A stretch of 64,000 nt of DNA from Symbiodinium natans (GCA_905221605.1 CAJNDS010002373.1:1-64000), one strand, 5' to 3'. Counted from the first letter of the stretch, positions 40,748 to 51,059 are shown. Notes: a model not told the origin generated them from the letters alone. Numbers and translations are program-made.

Positions 40748-40832
40748 GTTTAGGGTTTAGGGTTTAGGGTTTAGGGTTTAGGGTTTAGGGTTTAGGGTTT
40801 AGGGTTTAGGGTTTAGGGTTTAGGGTTTAGGG
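40748..40832 (+). repeat. Telomere-like tract, about 12 TTTAGGG units
   Basis: Perfect heptamers. The preceding coding piece ends GGACG|GTTTAGGG, so a GT donor would fall on the first unit. Confidence 0.95.
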
Positions 40833-40924
40833 GGTTCCGAAAATGGGGGGGGGGGGATCTGGGGTCGGAAGAATGAAGAATTACTAATACTACTCCCTCA
40901 TGGCCCCTTTATATTTATACTAAT

Positions 40925-41149
40925 TCATACTGTGATACCCCCCAAAAACCGTGTTCTAATTATTAAGGCCCCTATGTGGTTTACTACTTTTTGGGGGGCC
41001 CCTTTAAGGGGATTCTATTCTATTTGGCGCAATAGAAGGGGCACCCCTATTTTGGGAAATGCCCACATGGCCTTGACCAAGGTTTGCCAAAAAGCACAGC
41101 TCATTGTGCCATGATCTCACGGGTTGCCCTACCCCCCCCATTCCCCCCG

Positions 41150-41207
<58 letters not shown>

Positions 41208-41215
41208 ATAATTCA
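40925..41215 (+). mobile_element. Family D element D3 followed by a long C run
   Basis: D3 (40925-41065) has TACCCCCCAAAAACCGTG, CCCTTTAAGGGGATTCTATT and GGGGCACCCCTATTTTGGG. From 41135 to 41207 the plus strand is almost pure C. Confidence 0.6.
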
Positions 41216-41402
41216 GGCTATTTAGGGGTAATGAAGCCTAATTGCGGTCATTTACGCGGGGAACCCTTGGAGGGTCGTCTAGAATGGGGGTCGTAGAAGA
41301 ACCTATGATGATCGCTTCTTGTAGAAAATGGTCCGGCTGAGGGGTGCGCAGCAGAGGAGGACTCCAAAGCAAAATGAGAGTCTCTAGTGCCTCACATCTT
41401 AG

Positions 41403-41506
41403 TTGCCGAGTACAGTCTGGGCCCAAATCAAGTTAACCTTTCAACCATGGTAGGAGTATATATACCCGAGAAGGTTCAAGGGCACCCACTCAGCTACTAA
41501 GACCAG
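41403..41506. mobile_element. Family G element
   Basis: TGCCGAGTACAGTCTGGGCC, AAGTTAACCTTTCAACCATG, GGGCACCCACTCAGCTACTA. It immediately precedes a coding-like piece at 41509. Confidence 0.6.
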
Positions 41507-41508
41507 GC

Positions 41509-42263
41509 ATGCTGGAGCCTAGAAACCCTGAACTTCCTATGAGCCCCAAACCTGAACAAGCTCGACAGCCCGACTTGACATGGCTTCACATACGTACCCG
41601 CGTGCCTTGCAGCGGCATTGCAATCGACATCACAGCCTGCGTGGCATTAAGAGGCCCTAGGCCTGATATCCCCTCAATCTTACGCCTGCACCTTGTTTCA
41701 ACCCTCAACCCCAAACCCTGCTAGGTCCCATTCCGGGACATGGCCCCAGTAGCCTGCTTCCAGGGTGCTAAGGCTTCTGGGGCTGAGGGTTCAGGGTAGT
41801 TCATTAGGCTCGAGGTTTGGTTTACATTTAGTAGCTCTACAATCGTTCACACTGGGGCAAAGCGGGTCGTTGAGAGTTTGGAGGTATAGAAAAAACTCCG
41901 CCTGACAATGCAGACTTCGCCGCTTCACACGCCGTCGTCCTCGGCGGCCCAAGCAGAAAGTGAAGGAATGCAAGCCCTGTTGGGACCGCCCGGCTTGAGG
42001 GAGCTGCTGCTGGCGAGACCCCATCTGCCAAACTGTAAGACTTGGCTGGTGCTGGCTTACTTCTTTACATCATGAAATGTCGGATGATCGTGTTCCTCTA
42101 CATCGGTCTGTGCCCGTATCAGAATACCAGCCGTCCTCAGAAGTACACAGTTGCATATTATGCGAAGTTAGCTGCGATCCCTGTCTGTGGTTCTTCATAT
42201 GTATGCACACAATACGGCTTCTTCAGATGCACAGGGCTGCTCCACCCTAAACCTTCAACTTAA
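41509..42263 (+). CDS. Unrecognised plus-strand exon series
   Basis: 41509-41690 reads PELPMSPKPEQARQPDLTWL and GIAIDITACVALRGPRPDIP. 41893-42040 reads LTMQTSPLHTPSSSAAQAES and GPPGLRELLLARPHLPN, ending AACT|GTAAGA, a good donor. 42065-42255 reads CRMIVFLYIGLCPYQNTSRP and KYTVAYYAKLAAIPVCGSSY. A minus frame is open over 41791-42024. The function is unknown. Confidence 0.4.
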
Positions 42264-42269
42264 CACTTT

Positions 42270-42760
42270 CGAACCGCGAGCTGAGTATGCAACTGCCTGA
42301 GCAGGGAATGCGACTGCACCATCGCAAACGATGCCACCTAAACCCCTAAACCCTCAACCCCATTCCCTGCCAGGCCGCTGTGAGGCGAAGCAGGTCGTGG
42401 TGACCTTCCCGTTCCCAGCCCCCGGCTCCCCCCCTAACCTCCTCCCCCCAAACCGCTGGGTTGACCTGGGTTCCGGGTTTTAGGGTTTAGGGTTACCTGG
42501 GTTCGTTAAATGAGTTTACGTAGAATAAAGGGATCCTAACATTCAAGAGCAAAGGGATCGTGCGACCGGCTTTGGCTTTCCGAGAGTACTATGTTGGGCC
42601 GGCCCCCCCCCCCTTGTAGGGTTTTGTCGGGCTTGGGACAGGTAGCTAGGGCGCGACCGACAGGCTTTGATTGACTACGCTTGTCTTTTGAGATAAAGTT
42701 GTAGGAACCACGGTAGCATCCCCTGGAACAATAGCTTGCATGTGCCTTCTTGCCTGCAGG
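42270..42760. other. Spacer with short tracts
   Basis: TTTAGGG at 42478-42492, CCCCTAAACCC at 42340-42360 and C runs at 42425-42440 and 42603-42612. A minus frame (42536-42898) is open through it but overlaps the plus-strand exon at 42761. Confidence 0.3.
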
Positions 42761-43020
42761 AAGAATGGCATTGTGCCTTAGAGGAACAGCATTCGCTGCT
42801 TGGCCACGAACTGAAGTTCTGCTTGGGAAAATACGGGAATACTGCCTGCCTGAAACAATCAACGTTGCGGCTCCGCAGAGCCTTGAAATCCTCGACAATG
42901 CCTTGCAAGCGCGATTTGCAACGGATGGCCTCGACTTCCGGACAGTTGGTACCTGAGCAGCCGTGGAAGACTGAAGTTATAGAACAGCACTGGTTCGCGA
43001 CTGCCTCTGACACCATGTGA
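42761..43020 (+). CDS. Unrecognised exon after a TGCAG acceptor
   Basis: After TTGCCTGCAG the frame reads EEWHCALEEQHSLLGHELKF, CLGKYGNTACLKQSTLRLRR and PWKTEVIEQHWFATASDTM, then TGA. It is highly charged. A minus frame is open too but has less natural composition. A family C element begins 40 bp after the stop. Confidence 0.45.
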
Positions 43021-43060
43021 TTCAGGTCACAAAAATCTCATGGCTTGACTGTGACAGTCC

Positions 43061-43168
43061 TTGAGGACCAAATGATCCCCTACCTTGGGGTCATATACCC
43101 TATGCTACAAGAATTCCCAGTAAGGTAGAGGAACCCTAAACCCTTTAAGGGGTTCATGTGGTCCCCAA
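43061..43168 (+). mobile_element. Family C inverted-repeat element, well preserved
   Basis: TTGAGGACCAAATGATCCCC, GGGGTCATATACCC, AAGAATTCCCAGTAAGGTAG, then GGGTTCATGTGGTCCCCAAG. Termini are TTGAGGACC and GGTCCCCAAG. Confidence 0.75.
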
Positions 43169-43623
43169 GGGCGGTGGCACCTCTTCTCCTCACATACGCT
43201 TCACAGGTGGGCAGATCTAACAACCCCTTCTGTCTTTGTCCCAAACCTTGGGGATTCCAATTTTTGGGCCTCATGTGGTCCCCAAGGAACAGACCGTCTT
43301 CCCAGGAGACCAAACCTAGCAGACCTTCGAGCCAGGTAGCAAGACTTGCGCTCGGCTGGGCGCGCTGGACTGCTGCAGTACGTGTGACACTTCCAGTCCT
43401 TGGGGATGCACCCTAAACCCTAAACCCTAAAGCCTGAGCTGCTAATTTGTGTTTGGGGGGCCTAATTTAAGGATCATAAATATCTGAAACTACAATCTTC
43501 AGGTATTCATGCCCCAATCCCTAAACCCTCTTCAAGCTCATTTCGTCCCCGAGGAGCTTGGGGCTCTCCTTGGTGCTGTACTTCCCTTTTTCTAAAGCTT
43601 CAAAAACCACTTGTCTTTGAGGA

Positions 43624-43711
43624 GGGTTTAGGGTTTAGGGTTTAGGGTTTAGGGTTTAGGGTTTAGGGTTTAGGGTTTAGGGTTTAGGGTTTCGGGTTTA
43701 GGGTTTAGGGT
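43624..43711 (+). repeat. Telomere-like tract, about 12 TTTAGGG units
   Basis: One TTTCGGG variant near the right end. It is immediately followed by the coding-like piece at 43714. Confidence 0.95.
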
Positions 43712-43713
43712 TT

Positions 43714-43950
43714 TTGAAAGGTTGCCAGAAGCATGGCAAAAAAAGCTTCGCTGTACTGACTGGCAACATCAAAGAGCTCGAAACCTTCCTAGCGTACTCT
43801 TCTGGTCATGTAACAATTCTAGTAGAACGATCTACGAGAATGACATCAAACGACAAGGCTGGCCCAAATGAAAGCTCGAAAGCCTCGTACAACCAAAGCC
43901 CACCAACTCCGACACCCGAAAGCGCTGTAGGGCCCCGGCCCCACCCCAAA
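43714..43950 (+). CDS. Exon-like piece starting at the end of a tract
   Basis: QKHGKKSFAVLTGNIKELET, FLAYSSGHVTILVERSTRMT and SNDKAGPNESSKASYNQSPP, open to about 43989 where heptamers resume. The upstream edge is the telomere-like array itself, so this is either an exon after a tract intron or a fragment joined to the tract. No family. Confidence 0.45.
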
Positions 43951-44037
43951 ACCTTGAGGTCTTTGGGGTTTAGGGTTTGTAGGGCTTAGTTTAGGGTTTG
44001 GAGGGAACCCTTCAGGGGCCATAGTCAGGAACTGGGT

Positions 44038-44470
44038 TTAGGGGTTCGGGTTAAAGGGGCCAGAAGAAGGGACAACACAAGTCCACCTAGATGGCTCCAC
44101 AAGCGTCATCGCAGCTCCAGCCGGAATGGTTCCAAGAGCCTGGGTCAGGACAGCGCGCGGCCTCCGGCTGAGACGAAAGGGACTTAGGCCTTTTGAGGAC
44201 GTGTTTAGAAGCTTTGGAGTTGAAGGGGGCGGGTGGGGCTTCACTTTGGGTTCTTGAGAGGGTTGTTGGGGTAATGCTCAACGTTTTGGCATTCAACGTT
44301 TACTGTAGGGTTTGGGGTGTAGGGTTCAGGCCGATGCTCAGTAGAAGAAACTTAGTATGCAGTGCCCAGCTGCATTGGCTTTGGGGGTGTGCTCCACATG
44401 CCGGCCACTGCTTCCCGCGCCTTTTTTGGGTTTGGGTTTGGGGTACCCTAAACCCTAAACCCTAAACCCT
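44038..44470. other. Spacer, no assigned gene
   Basis: Short overlapping frames occur on both strands (minus 44038-44296, plus 44193-44465), with TTTGGGG/TTTAGGG-like stretches at 44305-44325 and 44430-44468. None is convincing. Confidence 0.3.
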
Positions 44471-44479
44471 CTCACGAGC

Positions 44480-44686
44480 ATGAAACCACTACCATCGCCA
44501 AACATGGTCTCAGACCGACAGCGGCGTCCTTGTTCTGGTCGAAAAGGAAACTTTCCTCGGTGCTCCGTCATGACATGGGTGCAGTTTTGCTTGGGATTTA
44601 GGGTCCGCGTAAAAATTGAGCAAGATTGTAGCCAATGTAAGCCCATGGGACATGTTTGTGCACGTGCGCCCCTTTTAAATTCTTGA
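44480..44686 (+). CDS. Coding-like piece after a CCCTAAA tract
   Basis: MKPLPSPNMVSDRQRRPCSG and RKGNFPRCSVMTWVQFC, then IEQDCSQCKPMGHVCARAPL and a TGA at 44684. A TTTAGGG-like unit interrupts the middle. A minus frame over 44610-44715 is also open. Confidence 0.35.
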   Translation: MKPLPSPNMVSDRQRRPCSGRKGNFPRCSVMTWVQFCLGFRVRVKIEQDCSQCKPMGHVCARAPLLNS

Positions 44687-44895
44687 AGCGTGGACTCAGG
44701 TCGGTGCCAGCACATTGAAAGATGGACACTTCTCGCCAGGACTCAAACTCTTAAACCTGGACCCCTTGAAACTCCAGGCGGAGGCTCCACCCCTCAACCC
44801 CTAACTCTGCACCCTCCCTGGACAGCTTGGTGCTTATGTTTGGGCTCGTCCTGGGCCTCCATGATTGCGGCGCATCCCTCTATCCCCATATGAGC

Positions 44896-45246
44896 TTACA
44901 CCTGTTTGTTTTTGCTAAGCAGAGCAGGATGTAGGGTCCTACCTAGAATGCGCCGCCCATCGAGGTGAGGCACTCCGGGGGACTCGCACTGCGCGATGCC
45001 CGCAGACTCGGCCACTGTGCATCCCTGGTAAGACTCCTCAAGGATGTTGTTTTTCTCTCCGGGGTTTGGGGTTGAAGGTGCTTGGACTACTTGGGTACTG
45101 ATAACAGCAAGGATAACAAGGGCGTTTACCCTGAAATCTGACCGATAAACCTGAACGCTCGATTGGGTTTCAGGCAAGGGTTTCGAGCTGCTGGACTTGG
45201 CTTCCGCAGGTGCTTCCAGGCTGCTGACATCTCTACCTTTCTTCAC
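44896..45246 (-). CDS. Unrecognised protein, 116 codons open
   Basis: KKGRDVSSLEAPAEAKSSSS, VYRSDFRVNALVILAVISTQ, PNPGEKNNILEESYQGCTVA and LDGRRILGRTLHPALLSKNK, then a stop. A moderately hydrophobic stretch (ALVILAVISTQVV) could be a membrane or signal segment. The first codon is GTG, so the true start or an upstream exon lies further right. Confidence 0.5.
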   Translation of the reverse strand: MKKGRDVSSLEAPAEAKSSSSKPLPETQSSVQVYRSDFRVNALVILAVISTQVVQAPSTPNPGEKNNILEESYQGCTVAESAGIAQCESPGVPHLDGRRILGRTLHPALLSKNKQV

Positions 45247-45310
45247 ACTTCTAGGGCTTGACTCTGGGTTTGGGGGGGGGAGCGGCTCGTAAAGCTACTG
45301 CACCTGGAAG

Positions 45311-45740
45311 TTAACCCTGCAGCTCCATTAGGATGGAACATGGAGTTTTCTTTGTCTGCATTGGGCGAATCGCAACGCAGTGATATCCTAAACCCAATCT
45401 TGCAACCTGGCTAAGTAACCCCCAGTTGTAGCTCTGCTTTAACATGATCTTGGCAAATGAGTTCCAGCGGAATAACCAAAGAAATTGGGTACTACGAGAC
45501 ACTGCCCAAAAAAACAACTGCAACTAGGAACTGCAGATTGGGATGTTCCCCCGTATACTAACGGTCCTTGATAGAGATTATGGTACCCCCTTGTATAATC
45601 CCTACTAAGGACTGCATCCCAAGAAGTAGACTCCGACTCCAACCTGTTCTTGCTTCTCTCGGCCTGCGTCTGTGCCAAAGTGAGGGAGGCAAGGGAGAAG
45701 CACAGCAACATAATCCTTGGATTCCCCAAAGGACGCAATA
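45311..45740 (-). CDS. Unrecognised two-exon piece split by a family B intron
   Basis: Exon one (45619 to about 45740) reads IMLLCFSLASLTLAQTQAER and SKNRLESESTSW. Exon two (45311-45517) reads LFFWAVSRSTQFLWLFRWNS, FAKIMLKQSYNWGLLSQVAR and PMQTKKTPCSILMELQG, then a stop. Removing 45518-45618 joins TCT TGG | TTG TTT in phase 0. The start of IMLLCFSLASLTLAQTQ resembles a signal peptide. Confidence 0.5.
45518..45618 (-). other. Candidate GA-AG intron built on family B copy B4
   Basis: 101 nt from GATGCAGTCCTTAGTAGGG to CCTAGTTGCAG. The element occupies 45540-45620 (GGGATGTTCCCCCGTATACT on the other strand), so the GA donor is supplied by the element end GG|GATG. Confidence 0.6.
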
Positions 45741-45754
45741 CTCCGTTACTTAAG

Positions 45755-45756
<2 letters not shown>

Positions 45757-45790
<34 letters not shown>

Positions 45791-46340
45791 TTATTATATA
45801 TGTATATGTGTGCTTTTTACTTTTTGTTTAGTTTCTTTTGTTTGTGTATTTTTGTTCTGTTTTATTATTATATGTAGTGTTTTTTTTTTGGGGGGGGAGG
45901 TTCCCCCTTATTCTAACAGTCCTTAATAGGGATTATACAACGGGGTACTATAATCCCTATTAAGAACCGTTAGAAGAAGGGGTAACATCCCAAAATGCGG
46001 ATCCCTGCCTAAAGGGGTATTGGGCTCCCACAGCACAGTTCAAGGTTGGCCCATTAAACAACTCTTACAGATATTCCGAAATGTGATCCTCTGAAACACA
46101 ACAAGGAATGAAGCAGAACATCATAAATATAAACATGAATATAAATACACATAAAAGCATAAATGAAAATAAAAGTACAAAAAATCGAAATGAAACTATA
46201 CATGTTGATATAAATATAGACAGAGGTAGACATATAAATAGCTAAAGAAATAAGCAAATAAATCTATATATATCTGTATATATATATATACAAGTGAATA
46301 TTCAAACGCTTGTATAGATAGATAAAGGTCTGTATTGCCC
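45757..46340. repeat. AT-rich block with family B copy B5
   Basis: (TA)n at 45757-45790; T- and G-rich to 45898; hairpin B5 at 45899-45991 (CCCTTATTCTAACAGTCCTT, AATCCCTATTAAGAACCG); then A-rich DNA with ATAAATATA words to 46340. No exon is supported. Confidence 0.75.
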
Positions 46341-46552
46341 CCTATATAAAGGCCTACCCAGTGTTGTGTCACCTGCGTTCGTCAAGCTACGAACATTCAC
46401 CCGCGCCCTTTTTTCGCCTCCGACTTTGGGGCGGCCAACATGGCACGTAAGACAGCGGCCCTGAAGCTTGGGATTTTAGGGGTTTAGGGGTTTAGGGTGT
46501 TTTTTGAGGGTTTCGGGTTGAGGGGTTTCCTCCAATAGGCGAAATCTTCACG

Positions 46553-46846
46553 GTGCCTAGTAGACCTTGCGCAAGGCCCATCAGCTCAAGTTGCCAAAGC
46601 CCTTTGCATAGAATAGACTTCAATTGGGCCCAAAAGAAATCGGGTCCAGGGTTTGAGGGTTCACGACAATTCGCAGAAGAACCCCCCCGCCGGACAAAAG
46701 CATACATTGATAAGGACATTCTTCCACATAAGGGCGATATAGAAATCGCTAGCTTTGATTCTTTTGGGGGGCTTCTTCAAGCAAATAGTGGCTTTAAGAG
46801 TTTTTGGGGGGTTTTTGGGGGCAGGTCGGCCCTTTTTTCTCGCCGT
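46553..46846 (+). CDS. Unrecognised coding-like piece
   Basis: HRIDFNWAQKKSGPGFEGSR, QFAEEPPRRTKAYIDKDILP and HKGDIEIASFDSFGGLLQAN, then a stop at 46846. The end (from about 46760) resembles repeat sequence at 17560-17600. The minus frame 46492-46719 is open as well. Confidence 0.4.
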
Positions 46847-47166
46847 TGAGACCGGTGCAGAGGGAGGGTTCTAGCCTTCGGCCAGCATTTTAAGCACCTC
46901 CCAGGCTGCGTGATAAGGGGGTTTAGGGTTTAGGGTTTAGGGTTTAGGGACACAGGGGCCCCTTTGGGGCCCCTGCCCGCAGCTCCCTTGAGCTCACCTT
47001 TGGAGACCTCCGAGAGGAAAATTGCCCTCAAAGATCCAAGCCATGGAGATTCGTGGCTCAGGGGGTGCCAGGGTGTAGAGGTGGTTCAGGGTTCAGGGTT
47101 CAGAGTTTACGGTTTAGGGGGTACGGAACTGTAAACATGTAAGCCGTCTAAACCCGGATAGATCAA

Positions 47167-47443
47167 GAGATTCGGGGGCTTTCCGGAGGGCAACCTGGCC
47201 GGAGAAGCGACTTTCCATCCAAAGCCGGCCCTACCGAGTACACCTGGACAATCTGCCAGTGACTGCTTTCTACCCAAAGAGCCCAATACACCCTTTACAA
47301 ATAGGGAAATAGCTTACGTCGTACTAACGATCCCAAAATAACTTGCGGTGTGGTGCTTAATTAGGGGGTATTGGGCTCTTTGGGTAGGAGTTTATGGCAG
47401 ACAGCGTGGTAGGCTTGTGACCCTCCGGGGGGGATGTCTGTAA
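47167..47443 (+). CDS. Terminal exons joined across a family E intron
   Basis: 47167-47258 reads EIRGLSGGQPGRRSDFPSKA and GPTEYTWTIC. 47401-47443 completes Q, then QRGRLVTLRGGCL and TAA. The split codon CA|A and the single frame across a GTGACT...GGCAG intron support the join. The upstream exon is unknown. Confidence 0.45.
47259..47400 (+). other. Candidate GT-AG intron containing a family E element
   Basis: 142 nt. Inside, 47270-47293 (CTACCCAAAGAGCCCAATAC) and 47363-47387 (GTATTGGGCTCTTTGGGTAG) are near-perfect inverted repeats bounding a 118-bp element. This is the only copy of its kind I saw in the window. Confidence 0.55.
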
Positions 47444-47719
47444 GCCCGCCACCGTGCCACATCGTGCATTGTAGATGTAAGATGCAAGGCTTCAGCGTCT
47501 GAACTCAAGGCTTACGGGACTCATGGGGCTTGTAGGGCTTTCAGGGCTGAAGAAAATAAGGGTTGTCATAGGTTCTGCCAGGTCTTATGTGGGGTTCGGG
47601 CTGTGTGTGTGTGTGTGTTCTTGCTTCTTTTTTGCTTTGCCACCCCGCTTCGCCGTACTCTCCGCACGGCCACATTATTTTGTGTGTGGTTTGCATCTTT
47701 GGTGTGCGGACACCCAAAA

Positions 47720-47790
47720 CCCTACCTCATGAAGCCAAAACCTACTTTTTGCAGGTTCTTGCTAGAAGATCCCATATAGGACACCGATAT
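47720..47790 (+). mobile_element. Family I element, partial copy
   Basis: GAAGCCAAAACCTACTTTTT, GCAGGTTCTTGCTAGAAG. Only the left half resembles the copies at 21280 and 30190. Confidence 0.35.
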
Positions 47791-47870
47791 CGCCCTAAAA
47801 ACTAACCCTACAAAGGATTTGTGTTTAGAGTTTAGGGTCTAGGGTTTATAAGGTTTGGGGTTCAGAATGC

Positions 47871-48163
47871 TTTCAAGCCGTACATCCAAGGCCCCTCCAA
47901 AGCGGGTGCAGTGTCCCTGCCTGAGGAGCAACCGAATTCGCGGAGAGTGCGGCTCGCGACACATACAAAATTGGCCCTAGCCCTAAACCCTAAACCCTGA
48001 ACTACCCCGAGCCCTGTGCAATATATTTGCCCGGATCTTCCGCACTCGACGTGCCCGGCCTAAGGCCCAGGGGCCAAAGGGCTCCGCTCCAGCTCTCCCT
48101 GGTAACTATACGATTGGCATGTCTCAAGCTTTTCTTGGCGCATTTAAGGCTCAGGCTGTGGGT
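47871..48163 (+). CDS. Two exon-like pieces separated by a telomere-like tract
   Basis: 47871-47972 reads FKPYIQGPSKAGAVSLPEEQ and PNSRRVRLATHTKLA, then CCCTAAA repeats. 48021-48163 reads YLPGSSALDVPGLRPRGQRA and LACLKLFLAHLRLRLW, then TTTAGGG repeats. Each piece ends on a tract. Frames across the tract were not resolved. Confidence 0.4.
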
Positions 48164-48599
48164 TTAGGGTCTAGGGTTTAGGGTTTAGGGTGGAATATAC
48201 AGACCTGACTAGAGACCCCATATGAGGGGGAGGGTGGATCAATGCCCATGCCTTCAATCTTGAGTTTGCCTCGCATGGTGTTTCCTAGCAACGTAGAGGA
48301 GAACAGGGATACCCCCCCTCTTTGGGGGGGTTTCGCCAGGCGTTTATGGGTTCATGTGTAAGGATCCGCACCCGTAACCCTAAAGCCCTAAAAAGGGGAA
48401 CGAGGCTGCTCGTGGGATGTGAAGGCCTTGGATTGGGGACGTGGTGGGAATCGCAAGAACGTTCACGACTCATGCTCAAGCACACACGGGGTTGTTCCAG
48501 GTCCCCTAAAATAACCCCCCCAAAAAATAAGGACCCCAACAAGATACCCCTGATTTCGGAAACCCCCGTATGGTTTAGGGCTTACAGTAAGGCTTCACG

Positions 48600-50700
48600 G
48601 TGGCCACATACGAGGCTCGCGGGCCAGGTATACATGAGGCAACAGCGCACAAGAATTGAGAGATGCCTGACCGGGACGCCTCAGTCGGAAATCTTCCGCC
48701 GGAAACCTGGCCCACGGGGTGGATTCGAGCCCTGCAAAAGTTCGGCTACCAACGCCGGACGAACGGTGCAAGACCCCTTTATGCTTTCTGCAGGGTGGCC
48801 TTGCGTTCGGACTCACAGAGGACGCACTCATACAGCCGCACGGTCACAAACTCTACTTTTCTTGCAAGGGCAAAAAAAACCAATACCACCCAGCAGGGTC
48901 TGACTTCTACACCACACGTGTTGCAACCATTGTCTGCCACGGCACTGAAGAATTGGCCCTGTTCGTTCAGGTCCAACCAGCATCAGCCTGCATTTCCAGG
49001 CTGAGGTGCGACCATACCATAGGAGCACTACAAGAAAGCAGCAGGCCTATGACTCTGAACGCTAAAGGAAAAACCATTTGGCTTTGTGATATGCGCCTCG
49101 ACGCCATGTGCTCTATGGGGTCATTAAGAGTCTCCCGGTGTGTTCTTCATACCCTGAATCATCACAAAGCCCCAAAAGCTCTCGCTACGAAGCGAAGTTG
49201 GTGGACATGAGAATCGACATGCTGATCACCATGAAAAGGAAGCTTATTGTCTCCTCCTCTTAGATAGAAGCTATGTGGAACCTTATCTAGGGGCCGGCAT
49301 AAAGACAAATAGTATTCCCCAAAACCCTGTTCAGATTTTCTAGGCCCCTGTAGCATTTAAGGCAGCTCCCCCCCTGATGTCGGGGGTTCTGGTCTTTCCC
49401 ATGTTGGGTTGCGGTCTTCTAGGTCCAGTGCTTCAGGATGCCATGCATATGGGTAACCGCAGAGCCCACACCGACTTCCTCGCTGATGTCAGCGTCTGAC
49501 TAACCCAGGACGCAGGGGCGCGACATGTCGAGTCAGTCAGGTGTCTAGAGTGTAGGCTGTTTATAGAGTCCGACAAAGGAACAACTCTTGGGTCGTTATT
49601 TAAACCCTAAACCCTAAACCCTAAACTTTAAACCCCAAACCCTAAACCCCAAGGCTTCAAGAGCCCAGCATCGGTCCGCGACATGAATTCCTGTAGGGTC
49701 GGTTAGGTGCTGGAGGGTCATTTCGAGACCTTTCTGCTGTAGATCCCTGAGATATTTTAATTTTAAGAGACCCTTTGAAACCCCTGAGGCCGGGAGACCC
49801 TGAGTGTTAGAGTCTTAGACCCTTTGAAAATCTTGAGGCCTGAAATTGCCGGCCTTGACCCTTTCAGGTGCACAGCACGTCGCTCCTTCCTGAAGCTTAA
49901 CCTGCCCTATGGCACCGCAAAGATACCTATGATCGCCTACGTCGAGGGCAGGGCCTCAGTCGGAAATCTTCTGCACAGTAGTTCGCCGGGAACCTGGCCC
50001 AACGCCGGACGAGAGGTGCAAGACCCCTACGTGCTTTCTGGAGGGCGGCCTTGCATTCGGACTCACAGAGGCCCCACACAGAACACACACGCATATGCAA
50101 GCACACGATGCCCACACCCCGCGCGTGCGCATGCAAGCGCGCCCACTCATACAGCCGCACGGTCACAAACTCTACTTTTCTTGCAAGGGCCAAATCACCC
50201 ATACCACCCAGCAGGGTCTGAGTTCTACACCACACGTGTTGCAACCATTGTCTGCCGCGGCACTGAAGAATTGGCCCTGTTCGTTTTCAGGTCCAACCAG
50301 CATCAGCCTGCATTTCCGGGCTGAGGCGGATCATACCACAGGAGCATAGCTACAAGAAAGCAGGCCCATCACTCTGAACGCCAAAGGAAAGACCATTTGA
50401 CACGCTTCGACGCCATGTGCTCTATGGGGTCATTGAGGGTCTCCAAATGTGTTCTTCATACCCTGAATCGCAAAGCAGTGAACCTGAAAAACAGAACCGA
50501 CAATCCCATGTTCAACCAAACCCTGGTGGCCCAAAAACTCTGCAAGCTCTGAACGTTACGAAGCTGGTGCCGGCAAGGGGCAGCGGCATCAGGAAGTTGG
50601 TGGACATGAGAATCGACATGCCGATCACCATGAAAATGAAGCCTACTGTGGCCGGTTTGGGACATCCTCAGATACCTCCTCTGAAGCCTAATAACCTAAT
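48600..50700 (+). CDS. Tandem pair of diverged, unrecognised gene copies
   Basis: Copy one (48600-49260) and copy two (49900-50700) align over most of their length. The shared plus frame includes HKLYFSCKG, YHPAGSDFYTTRVATIVCHG (copy two has E for D and R for H) and GTEELALF. A shared later part is KLVDMRIDMPITMK. Copy two has about 77 extra bases between the equivalents of 48830 and 48831, and a TT insertion before an AG|GTCCAACC junction, which suggests an intron border there. The minus strand is also open in parts (MDLNEQGQFFSAVADNGCN), so the strand is not certain. The similarity continues downstream into 49310-49500 and 50750-50960. Confidence 0.45.
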
Positions 50701-50750
50701 ATAGGGATCGGAATTAATACCAATAGTGTTCCCTTATGGTCCCTATACAA

Positions 50751-51050
50751 TCATACTCGAATAATCCCCAAAACCCTCTTCAAATCATTTAAGACAGCTC
50801 TCCCCTCCGAGGTTTGGGGCTCTGGTCTTTTCCATGTTGGGTCGTGGTCTTCCGGGTCCAGTGCTTCAGGGCGCCATGGATAACCGCAAGCCCACATTGG
50901 CTTCCGTGCGCAAAAAGCCGTGGGTGATGTCAGAATCTGACACACCCAGGACTTCGAGGTGAAGAACTTCGATTCGGTCAGGAGTCTATAGAGTGTAGGC
51001 TGTACATAGAGTCCGACAAGGAAACCTCTCTTGGATCGTTTTTTCTGCAT
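50751..51050 (-). CDS. Coding-like piece conserved between the tandem copies
   Basis: GYPWRPEALDPEDHDPTWKR and PEPQTSEGRAVLNDLKRVLG. The corresponding stretch of copy one (49350-49460) reads HPEALDLEDRNPTWERPEPP on the same strand and frame, with mostly conservative differences. This favours minus-strand coding here. Confidence 0.4.
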   Translation of the reverse strand: MQKKRSKRGFLVGLYVQPTLYRLLTESKFFTSKSWVCQILTSPTAFCARKPMWACGYPWRPEALDPEDHDPTWKRPEPQTSEGRAVLNDLKRVLGIIRV

Positions 51051-51059
51051 ACTTTTTTA

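Noticed and set aside
50960-50990. tRNA T-loop-like word (ACTTCGATTCGGT)
   Set aside because: No acceptor stem, D arm or anticodon arm could be paired around it.
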